This document shows, one piece after another, positions 8,474 through 14,831 of a stretch of 64,000 nt of DNA. Position numbers and translations under genes: made by a program. The notes beneath the pieces were generated by a model. That model was not told where the DNA came from. It saw only the letters and a program-made list of their open reading frames with translations, and made no database searches. Position 1 is the first letter of the stretch; the number at the start of each line of letters is the position of its first letter. The DNA comes from Allomyces macrogynus ATCC 38327 (taxonomy: Eukaryota; Blastocladiomycota; Blastocladiomycetes; Blastocladiales; Blastocladiaceae), in the NCBI GenBank assembly GCA_000151295.1, contig GG745329.1:1661570-1725569 (forward strand), read 5' to 3'.

Positions 8474-8749
8474 ATGAACAGCTTTGAAGAACAGTTTGAG
8501 ACGCTGGACGAGGTCGGTGAGTACCTTGGTCTGCCCAAAGCCTTCTATGACCTCGATGATGGGGCCAAGGAAGCCTACATTGACCGGTACATGAAGGAGA
8601 AGCAAAAGAAGCTGCGCCGGTACCGGTTTGTCAAGGACACCACAGACCAGGACCGTGCCTCGGCAGTCCGTGACCGAATGCGTCTCAAACTGAAAAACCG
8701 TGAATTGGAGCGGGAGAAGGCCCAATTAAAACTACTTCTTGGATTATAA
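8474..8749 (+). CDS. Small basic coiled-coil protein of the viral element
   Basis: 91 residues from the ATG at 8474 (MNSFEEQFETLDEVGEYLGL). An in-frame ATG at 8459 would add five residues. The C-terminal half is a highly charged Lys/Arg/Glu helix (KEKQKKLRRYRF ... LKLKNRELEREKAQLKLLL) ending in a leucine-rich stretch. It is probably a coiled coil able to bind nucleic acid or protein. No family is recognised. It starts 32 bp from the divergent tail-fibre gene, and its stop overlaps the start of a 33-bp direct repeat. Confidence 0.7.
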   Translation: MNSFEEQFETLDEVGEYLGLPKAFYDLDDGAKEAYIDRYMKEKQKKLRRYRFVKDTTDQDRASAVRDRMRLKLKNRELEREKAQLKLLLGL

Positions 8750-8813
8750 AGTTGAAAACGTGCTAGTTTGTAGCATCTATAAAGTTGAAAACGTGCTAGT
8801 TTGTAGCATTCCA
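8745..8813. repeat. 33-bp direct repeat, two copies
   Basis: The unit tataaagttgaaaacg followed by tgctagtttgtagcat occurs twice in tandem (second copy 33 bp after the first), between the 91-aa gene and the 550-aa gene. Each unit contains a TATAAA-like element. Confidence 0.85.
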
Positions 8814-8859
8814 AAATTGTAAAATGTGGAACTTGCACAGTGCAATTCAGACAATTTAA

Positions 8860-8881
8860 TTTTGTTGCTGAAAGATAAACA
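8860..8881 (+). promoter_or_regulatory. Putative viral promoter box before the 550-aa gene
   Basis: TTTTGTTG, a six-base spacer and GATAAACA, with the ATG 12 nt downstream. It has the same architecture as the boxes before the integrase and capsid genes. Confidence 0.45.
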
Positions 8882-8893
8882 TTCATTTTCAAC

Positions 8894-10546
8894 ATGGCAC
8901 GCCAACGTGGCACCAGAGGGCCGCGCAAAGATTCCAAGCCTCGCAAGGAACTCATCAGAAAAATCTTTCAACAGAACTCAGATGTCATTGTCCCTTACAA
9001 CAACCCTGACAGGAAACTTGGTGCCGGTTACCACATTATTAAGACAGGTAGGCACAGGTATCATGACTCGCTGTCCAGGGTCATCAAAGAACTTGTCGAG
9101 TACTTCAACTCAATTGACTGCAAACCACTTCGAAGCAAAGAGGACATGGAGTTGCTCGACTCTGTGATGCGGGGCATAAACAAAATCAAACAACGCAAGC
9201 AGAAAACTGTCGAGGATGGCAGGGAGATTTCGGATTCGGATGAAGATGAAATGGATGTGGACAACAGGGCAAACGATGTTGAGCGGTCAGACGTTGAAAT
9301 GTCAAGCGATGAGGAAGCGGGACCGTCTGGAACAAACCCCAACAGAGACATACAGTATCCTCCGCCAGATAACATGCGGGTGACGCGTGGACGTGCACAG
9401 CCTGAGATTGTCATTGAAGTGCCCCGTCCAGATATGCAAATGGTGCCTGCTAACCGCTCTCTCCCTCCCGTCGTTGCTCCACGTGGGCAGATGGTACCTG
9501 TAGACCCCTCTCTCCCTCCCATCCTTGCTCGCCAAATGGCAGAGGAACCGCCCACTGCTCTTGTGCCTGTGCCGGACGATTATGAGCAAGCAGTATCAAC
9601 CGCACGAAACAACAATGGTGTCGCCGGCCCAGTGGGTGCACACTGGAACCCAACAGTGGGTGGCAACCACCAGGCAGTCATGCTCGCACAGCAGAACAAC
9701 ACCCTGAACCAACAGAACATCCAGAACAACCTTACGCAGAACAATCTCACGCAGAACACACTCAACCAGCAGAACATCCAGAATATCCAGAACATCATTC
9801 AGACATACCCAGGCATCAAACCGGCACTCGCCACACTGTTCCAGGGCATCCAAGCCACATTCCTCAATGTCAGTGAGCGCAACGATGCACTCCTGCAAGC
9901 CCTGAATGGCCTGGAGATGGAACTCAAGGCAGAGGGCGGGAACACTGCCCAGCTTGCAAGCCAGTACGTCCAAGAGCAGCTTGACCGCTTTACAAGTGAG
10001 CAAACAGCGCAAAACTTTGAAAACAATCGCGAGATTAAGGACAACAAGGCGCGAATCAACAAGATTGGGCTCATTACAGAAGCACTTGCAGATGGGCAAT
10101 CTTCAATGCAGGCAACGCTCGAGCAAGTCCCTGAACAGCTCTCGAGCCTCCCTGGTCGTGTCATTGACGCTCTCAACCAGTCAGCCAATAACCCCCTCAA
10201 CAAGCTATCAGGCATCCTTGAACAGGCGCAGAACACGGTGGAGGTCATTGGCGCCAATGGTGGGAGCCGTGGTGGTGAAGGAGATGGTGGTCCAGGTCTC
10301 CAGGAGCAGAAGATGATGAACGACATGCTCAAGCAAATTGCCAGTGCACTTAATAAGACCCCTCGCATGCCATGGGACGACAAGCCACGCACTGTCGACA
10401 ACTACTTTGCCACAGTGCCCTGTTTCCGCAAGAACCCACGTGCACCTTTCACAGTGCCAGCAAAGGTTGGGGCGCGTGTCATCAAACCACAGGGACCAAA
10501 GGTCTACTATGTCCCACAAGGCTTTGGTGGTGTCCAGGACAAATAA
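8894..10546 (+). CDS. Large Asn/Gln-rich viral protein of unknown function, upstream of the packaging ATPase
   Basis: 550 residues, not recognised. The N-terminal 100 are basic (MARQRGTRGPRKD) with a compact helical part. Residues about 110-150 are strongly acidic (SDSDEDEMDVD, EMSSDEEAG). A Pro-rich stretch follows with two similar SLPP(V/I) segments. About 270-310 is an Asn/Gln low-complexity run made of repeated LNQQNIQN/LTQN units, and 320-440 looks alpha-helical. The C-terminus (MPWDDKPRTVDNYF ... VYYVPQGFGG) is the most conserved-looking part. Its position directly before the ATPase, capsid and penton genes suggests a structural or scaffolding role, perhaps an internal capsid protein (inference only). 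Confidence 0.8.
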   Translation: MARQRGTRGPRKDSKPRKELIRKIFQQNSDVIVPYNNPDRKLGAGYHIIKTGRHRYHDSLSRVIKELVEYFNSIDCKPLRSKEDMELLDSVMRGINKIKQRKQKTVEDGREISDSDEDEMDVDNRANDVERSDVEMSSDEEAGPSGTNPNRDIQYPPPDNMRVTRGRAQPEIVIEVPRPDMQMVPANRSLPPVVAPRGQMVPVDPSLPPILARQMAEEPPTALVPVPDDYEQAVSTARNNNGVAGPVGAHWNPTVGGNHQAVMLAQQNNTLNQQNIQNNLTQNNLTQNTLNQQNIQNIQNIIQTYPGIKPALATLFQGIQATFLNVSERNDALLQALNGLEMELKAEGGNTAQLASQYVQEQLDRFTSEQTAQNFENNREIKDNKARINKIGLITEALADGQSSMQATLEQVPEQLSSLPGRVIDALNQSANNPLNKLSGILEQAQNTVEVIGANGGSRGGEGDGGPGLQEQKMMNDMLKQIASALNKTPRMPWDDKPRTVDNYFATVPCFRKNPRAPFTVPAKVGARVIKPQGPKVYYVPQGFGGVQDK

Positions 10547-10567
10547 TTTTCAGCGTAAAGAGTAACC

Positions 10568-11355
10568 ATGTTCACTGTGAAAGCACTTGACAACCAGGCC
10601 CATCGAGGGGGTCCCTATCTGGTCCCGAAGATACCAGCCACAGTGTGTATGCTGGGACCCAAGGCGGCAGGAAGTCCACGACAGCCCTCAACATGATTTT
10701 GTCACCGCAGTGTTGGCGACACTGTTTCTCGAAAATTTACGTCTTTTCGCCCACCTCGCACCTTGACCCAGAGTGGCAACAGCTTACTGAAACGCCTGTC
10801 CTCAAACACGACCCAAAAGCCCCCTACAACCCAGAGCTGCTCGCCGTGTCGCGTGACTGCTTCATTCACGAGGTGGACGAAATGGAGGCCAAATTAAAGG
10901 AAATCGCCATGCTCCAGGACCCGGAGAAGCGCGACTTTACAAAGCATCCTGGGACCATTGACAACATTCTTATTGTGCTGGATGACATTGCAGGCACCAA
11001 GTTTGCCCGCTCGCGCTTCCTCGACAGCTTCATTGCACTGTCGTGCCATCGAAAGTGCTCCATGATTATGTCAGTGCAGCTGTTCAAGGCCATTTCGCCG
11101 CTTGCTCGCAATAACATGTCATACTATGTGCTATTCGAGACGTACAACAAAAATGAGTTGCGGACCATTTACGATGCATGTGGAGGCCCATTCACGTGGG
11201 AAGAGTTCCTGGCAGTGTGCAACGAAATTTTTGCAACACCACATGCCACGTTGAACATCAACATGCAGAATCCAGGCGTCAGGTATCGTTACAACAATTC
11301 ATTCCACTCGTTTATTATGCGAGAACAGCATCAACAGGAAGACGAATACTCGTAA
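10568..11355 (+). CDS. A32/FtsK-HerA-type DNA-packaging ATPase with a frameshift in the P-loop
   Basis: The natural ATG at 10568 opens MFTVKALDNQAHRGG and reaches a beta-strand plus VCMLGPK, the start of a Walker A. The reading then leaves frame: GGRKSTTALNMIL is encoded in the frame that stays open to 11355. The shift falls at about 10,658-10,668 in a G/A-rich stretch and is simplest explained by one missing base. Downstream features are intact: IYVFSPTSHLDPEW, a Walker B-like LIVLDDIAG (about 10,970-10,996), the sensor-like CSMIMSVQLFKAI and a C-terminal arginine-rich end. Size (about 262 residues) and position before the capsid gene fit the PLV packaging ATPase. Even when joined, the P-loop has Arg where Gly is usual (GGRKST). 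Confidence 0.85.
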
Positions 11356-11382
11356 TTTTTTTTCTTGTGACTTTGTAAACAC
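11356..11382 (+). promoter_or_regulatory. Putative viral promoter box before the major capsid gene
   Basis: Eight or more T followed by CTTGT, seven bases, then GTAAACA; the ATG follows 6-7 nt later. It is nearly the same arrangement as before the 4014 gene. Confidence 0.5.
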
Positions 11383-11388
11383 CCCAAC

Positions 11389-12702
11389 ATGACTTCACCC
11401 ATGACTAACTTTGCCAATGTCCTCCCGACGTCACTCGGCAAGGAGATGATTTACACTCCGCCCAAGCAGGCGCCAGTTGCTGACCGCACGACCATCAAAT
11501 TCCCGTGCACACAGGGTTCTGCATTCTCTGCATCTGGCAATGGTCTTGGTTCGACCATCCGTTTCCAGATTCCGGCTGTGAACAAGATTGTGGACTTGTC
11601 GGCTGGTGTGCGTTTTTCGTTCAAGGCCTCGACGTACAAGGATGCAGCATGCACTCAGCCCACGACCGCTGGTGCTCCAGAGACATACTTTACCGAAGGT
11701 ATCCACTCGTGTGTTCAACGCCTTCGTGTGCTTAGTTCCTCTGACCAATTGCTTGAAGACATTGACGGGTATGGCTTACTTTCATGGATGTTGAGTGACG
11801 CCACTGTCCCATCCGCACTCAAGACCACAGTGCTGTCAATTGGCCAGGGCTATGGCGACCCTGTGCACCGCTCAGGCTCAAACCGCCAGTTCATGTTCCC
11901 ACTGCACTCTGCTCTCCTGACCCAGGACCGCTGGCTCAACCTCAAGCACACTTCGGGCCTCATCATTGAAATTACGCTCGCTGAGCCCAAGGCTTGCATG
12001 ATTAACACCACGGGCACAGTTGGTGGCTATGTGGTCAGTGAGCCATACCTTATGGTCGACACAGTGACCCCCCACGCTGCCCAGCTTGCTCAACTCGATG
12101 CTGCATGGGCCTCAGCTGGTGGCGTCATGTTCACTGGTACCACGTGGGCACACAAGACTCCTGCCTTTGTCACCCCCACAGGCTCGATTGTCGTGTCGGA
12201 CCGTCACAGCATGCAGAAATGCATCCTTGCAGCATTCCACACGCCCCAGTACCATGGCAAGGCCAACGTGGACCCCCTGGCTCGCGGTCTGCCCATCACG
12301 AGTTACCAAATCAAGAACGCCGATGAGATGGTCCAGCTGCGTCCCATTGACTGCACAGGCTATGCCCCAGAGGCCCTGCATGAGCTTGAGGTCTTTGCAA
12401 AGGGCCACACCGTTGGTGAACTGACACCTGCCAAGTGGATTGACCGTGGCTATGTCTCAGGCGGCGCGTTTGTGCCACCTCAGGGTCAGTTCATCCTTGC
12501 ACGCACCTTTGAGACCTCCTCGCTCATCTCAGGTTCAGACAAGGCCAAGAAGTCGGGTGTCGACCTCGAGATTCTCACGACTGGTGACCCCTTCCCAGTT
12601 GACAACACCCTTGGCACTGTTGCCTATCGCTGCGATGTCTTTGTTGGCTACGTGACCTCGATTTCCTTCAATGCTGATGGCTCAGTGGATGTCTTCAATT
12701 AA
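11389..12702 (+). CDS. Major capsid protein (double jelly-roll type)
   Basis: 437 residues, intact. The N-terminal part is rich in beta-strand patterns (STIRFQIPAVNKIVDLSAGV, IHSCVQRLRVLSSSDQLLED). The rest continues as alternating strands and loops, including NRQFMFPLHSAL and LIIEITLAEP, typical of PLV/Polinton double jelly-roll capsid proteins that form the pseudo-hexameric capsomer. It lies between the ATPase (33 bp upstream) and the small hydrophobic and penton genes, the conserved morphogenesis order of PLVs. The family assignment rests on length, order and strand pattern, because PLV capsid proteins diverge strongly in sequence. Confidence 0.85.
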   Translation: MTSPMTNFANVLPTSLGKEMIYTPPKQAPVADRTTIKFPCTQGSAFSASGNGLGSTIRFQIPAVNKIVDLSAGVRFSFKASTYKDAACTQPTTAGAPETYFTEGIHSCVQRLRVLSSSDQLLEDIDGYGLLSWMLSDATVPSALKTTVLSIGQGYGDPVHRSGSNRQFMFPLHSALLTQDRWLNLKHTSGLIIEITLAEPKACMINTTGTVGGYVVSEPYLMVDTVTPHAAQLAQLDAAWASAGGVMFTGTTWAHKTPAFVTPTGSIVVSDRHSMQKCILAAFHTPQYHGKANVDPLARGLPITSYQIKNADEMVQLRPIDCTGYAPEALHELEVFAKGHTVGELTPAKWIDRGYVSGGAFVPPQGQFILARTFETSSLISGSDKAKKSGVDLEILTTGDPFPVDNTLGTVAYRCDVFVGYVTSISFNADGSVDVFN

Positions 12703-12724
12703 TTTTCTTGATAGATAGTTAAAC
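12703..12724 (+). promoter_or_regulatory. Putative viral promoter box before the 84-aa gene
   Basis: TTTTCTTGA, a short AT-rich spacer and GTTAAAC, 8 nt before the ATG at 12733. It fills most of the 30-bp gap after the capsid gene. Confidence 0.45.
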
Positions 12725-12732
12725 CCCCTCCC

Positions 12733-12987
12733 ATGAACATCCGCTCAATCTGGACCTCATTCAAGCTTGCCCTTGCAGCTTATGGGCATCACCTCATGAA
12801 CAACTTCAAGAACATTACTTATGGTATTCGTGAGGTAGCCCGTTTTGCAGCTGTCATTCCTCCACTGGCTGGTCCTGCTGCATTTGTGGCCAGTGCCACC
12901 AACATTGCGGATGACATCTATGACCTCTTTGACGCATGGTCAGGTACAAGCCCCTCGGACAGTGGTGGAACAGCAGGAGGCGTGTAA
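12733..12987 (+). CDS. Small hydrophobic/amphipathic protein between capsid and penton genes
   Basis: 84 residues. The N-terminal 40 can form amphipathic helices (IRSIWTSFKLALAAYGHHLM, then NNFKNITYGIREVARF). A hydrophobic Ala/Pro-rich segment follows (AAVIPPLAGPAAFVASATNI), and the end is a Gly/Ser tail. No family is recognised. A small protein at this position could be a minor virion component that acts on membranes or cements capsomers, in the manner of adenovirus protein VI, but this is inference from position and composition only. Confidence 0.75.
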   Translation: MNIRSIWTSFKLALAAYGHHLMNNFKNITYGIREVARFAAVIPPLAGPAAFVASATNIADDIYDLFDAWSGTSPSDSGGTAGGV

Positions 12988-13009
12988 ATTTTTTCTCAGA
13001 TAGCTTTAA

Positions 13010-13795
13010 ATGTCAGTCCCTCGCATCAAATATATCACCGTGTGCTCCAAGGACCTGGAGAATGGGGTCTCATGGCGCCTCCCACGTGCCATCCAGACCC
13101 GGGGCATTCGAGTGGTCAGTGCCATGATTCCCAACACATGGTACAACATCACTGAGACCAACAATATACTCTATATTCGTGCCAACTATAACTATAACTA
13201 TTATGAGGGTGGTGTTATGGTGCCTGCTGCATATTACACTCCACAATCACTCTGCGACAAGCTCACAGAACTGCTCAACAACAACAATGCCGAATTTAAC
13301 TGGAGGGGGACGTGGTCCGTGACCTGGAACTCGTCCACCGGTCGTGTCACCATCGCCAACAGTGACATGCACTTCCGTATTTGGCGCAACAAGCCAAATA
13401 GCATCCATCGAAATCTCGGATTTGGCACTGAGCCTTGGTCGGACAATAGCGTGAATATTACTGGTATTGCCGGCTATTCAATAACTGGTGATTACGCCAT
13501 CGGCCTCGCCCGCATTGAGACGATTCACCTCAAGTCCAACCTCGGAACCATGTTGGCAGACTACACCCACTCGTCCTTCCCCAATGTTGGCTCACTCGTG
13601 GCGTCTTTCCATGTGCAGGGCGGTTGGGGTCAATCATTCGTATACCAGAACTCGTCCAGTGAATTCTTCAACTTTGATTCGAAAGCCATCACTGAGGAAG
13701 TCACGGAGATTGAGCTTGAACTGTGTGATGACAAGCTGCGACCCATCAACTTCAATGGCCACAACTGGACCATCCAGCTCGCGTTCCTGACCTAA
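13010..13795 (+). CDS. Penton-type minor capsid protein (single jelly roll)
   Basis: 261 residues, intact, starting 22 bp after the 84-aa gene behind a T-rich/CTTTAA leader. The N-terminal strand-turn-strand VVSAMIPNTWYNITETNN and the C-terminal EEVTEIELELCDDKLRPINF ... NWTIQLAFL are typical of the PLV/Polinton/virophage penton protein. There the end strands read (D/E)..I..I.LEL.D..G.P...NG..W...L.F. The middle is rich in Asn, Tyr and Ser with beta propensity. It would occupy the five-fold vertices and may hold the fibre encoded at 6489-8441. Confidence 0.85.
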   Translation: MSVPRIKYITVCSKDLENGVSWRLPRAIQTRGIRVVSAMIPNTWYNITETNNILYIRANYNYNYYEGGVMVPAAYYTPQSLCDKLTELLNNNNAEFNWRGTWSVTWNSSTGRVTIANSDMHFRIWRNKPNSIHRNLGFGTEPWSDNSVNITGIAGYSITGDYAIGLARIETIHLKSNLGTMLADYTHSSFPNVGSLVASFHVQGGWGQSFVYQNSSSEFFNFDSKAITEEVTEIELELCDDKLRPINFNGHNWTIQLAFLT

Positions 13796-13825
13796 TGAAA
13801 ATTTATTTTTGATTGTATATAGTAA

Positions 13826-14159
13826 ATGCTCGGCTTTGAAGTTGCGATTCTGTGCGTGAACATCGCCATCCTCCTGTCGCAGTTTGCCATCATTGGCTAC
13901 AATGCCCGCCACAACAAGGGCCGCAAATTTAATCGTGAGTAAGTCTAAATGCAAACGCACATGTGCCTCGTTTTTTTATTCAGACTCAAAGACAAAGGCA
14001 ATGAAGGTTCTCGGGGCGTCAACTCAAAACCTCCACGGGCAGGAGCCAAAGACAGTGGAGCAACCACCCAGAACAACCAACCAGAGAACCCGGCCAGTCT
14101 TCCCTACAGCAGTCCGCGTCCAGCTCAAGCCCGGCGAAGTCTACCGCCTATCCTTTTAA
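13826..14159 (+). CDS. Small single-span membrane protein, possibly spliced
   Basis: The ATG at 13826 follows a T-rich TATATAGTAA leader. The unspliced frame gives only 38 residues: a hydrophobic span (EVAILCVNIAILLSQFAIIG) followed by a basic cytoplasmic-type end, stopping at 13942. A GTGAGT at 13935 and a TTTTTTTATTCAG ending at 13983 could bound a 49-nt intron. Splicing them joins the membrane segment to a frame that continues to 14159 and ends ...VYRLSF, giving about 95 residues. An alternative donor (GTAAGT at 13939) would join another frame that overruns the opposite-strand gene and is less likely. Whether the gene is spliced is unproven. No family is recognised. Confidence 0.5.
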
Positions 14160-14212
14160 CTAACCGTGTCTCGCACACTGCACAGAAACCATTCGTGCAA
14201 TGTGTAATTCAT

Positions 14213-14410
14213 TCATTCATATTGTGGAGGTGGTGGAGGGTCATTTTCCTGGCGTGTCCAGTTGGAGCGGGCTACTACGACAATGGTCCCACAAACGTTG
14301 CAGAGGTACTCGACGTATATCACAAAGTTGGGCACGCGCGTGCACCATTTGGCTGGTCTTGTGCAGATGCAGCCGTTCTGCGTTTGGTTTGAAGTGTTCA
14401 TGGTGTTCAT
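14213..14410 (-). CDS. Small Cys-rich protein with a C-terminal PPxY late-domain-like motif
   Basis: 65 residues, the last recognisable gene of the element and convergent to the preceding gene. It contains CICTRPAKWC and, 15 residues on, CNVCG, suggesting one zinc site. These flank a hydrophobic stretch (VPNFVIYVEYL), an arrangement that recalls membrane-inserting LITAF-like zinc domains, though the spacing differs. The C-terminus is Pro-rich and ends PPPPPQYE, which includes a PPxY motif. Such motifs recruit Nedd4-type ubiquitin ligases and ESCRT in many enveloped viruses. Start alternatives are ATG at 14410 or two codons or so later. Function is unknown. Confidence 0.6.
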   Translation of the reverse strand: MNTMNTSNQTQNGCICTRPAKWCTRVPNFVIYVEYLCNVCGTIVVVARSNWTRQENDPPPPPQYE

Positions 14411-14500
14411 GGTTTAGGAGATGGCAAAGAAAACTTTGGTGATTTCCCAAAGGAACGAGCACAAAGAACCCCCTGGTTAAGTGCAGCTGCGCTGCCCGCG

Positions 14501-14802
14501 CGTGGACCTAGGTCCCAGACACACATTCCTAGGTCCATTTTCCCTGTCCAACCTTCCCCAGCACCCATTCTGAGACTTGCTCGCGGTACATATTCCCGAT
14601 TCCCATTCACCAATGGCCATGGACCTAGGTCCCAGACTTCTGTCCCAGGTCCCCAGGCTTACAGGGGCATGTCTAGAGCCCTGCCCGAAGAACTAATCGT
14701 AGTGGCCGCGGTGGGGTGTTCAAGGAGGTGGTGGTCTAGGAGCGCTTGGACCTAGGACAGCATTTTCACTTAGGGTTGGACCTAGGGCAGGGTCCTAGGG
14801 CA
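14501..14802. repeat. Cluster of GGACCTAGG palindromic motifs at the right end of the element
   Basis: GGACCTAGGTCC, a perfect 12-bp palindrome, occurs at 14,504-14,515 and 14,621-14,632. Variants with the CCTAGG core lie at about 14,528, 14,750, 14,780 and 14,793. The same core occurs twice around 3975-4003, in front of the recombinase-like gene. No coding frame is convincing here. Candidate roles are protein-binding sites for replication, packaging or recombination at the viral end. Confidence 0.8.
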
Positions 14803-14807
14803 CATGT

Positions 14808-14831
14808 GGCGCCGACCTCAAGGTCGGCGCC
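14808..14831. repeat. Perfect GC-rich hairpin, possible right boundary of the element
   Basis: GGCGCCGACCT, then CA, then AGGTCGGCGCC: two perfect 11-bp arms with a 2-nt spacer. It lies at the point where the CCTAGG motif cluster ends and featureless host-like sequence begins. Confidence 0.8.

Larger units (their letters stand above)
1..14831. mobile_element. Endogenous polinton-like virus (PLV), about 14.4-14.8 kb
   Basis: A run of closely spaced genes carries the PLV hallmarks: TV-Pol/SF3 helicase, DDE integrase, A32/FtsK-type packaging ATPase, double-jelly-roll-type major capsid protein, penton-like minor capsid protein and a tail-fibre-like protein. Intergenic gaps are short and AT-rich, unlike the GC-rich, intron-bearing host genes that follow. 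No protein-primed family-B polymerase and no adenovirus-type cysteine protease is seen, which argues against a classical Polinton/Maverick and for a PLV. The left end may continue beyond base 1. The right end lies somewhere between the last viral gene (14,410) and a GC-rich hairpin at 14,808-14,831. I could not find matching terminal inverted repeats or a target-site duplication, because the left boundary is outside or at the very edge of the window. Confidence 0.85.

Noticed and set aside
10648..10668. Programmed -1 frameshifting in the ATPase
   Set aside because: No X XXY YYZ slippery heptamer is present in the right frame. A one-base loss is simpler.
13949..14392. 147-codon ORF running over the opposite-strand PPxY gene
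   Set aside because: Low-complexity translation that overlaps the better-supported minus-strand gene. The frame ending at 14,159 is preferred.
1..14831. CRISPR array or prokaryotic operon
   Set aside because: The tandem repeats are three contiguous 262-bp copies without spacers, and the genes are of eukaryotic PLV type with AT-rich leaders and no ribosome-binding sites.
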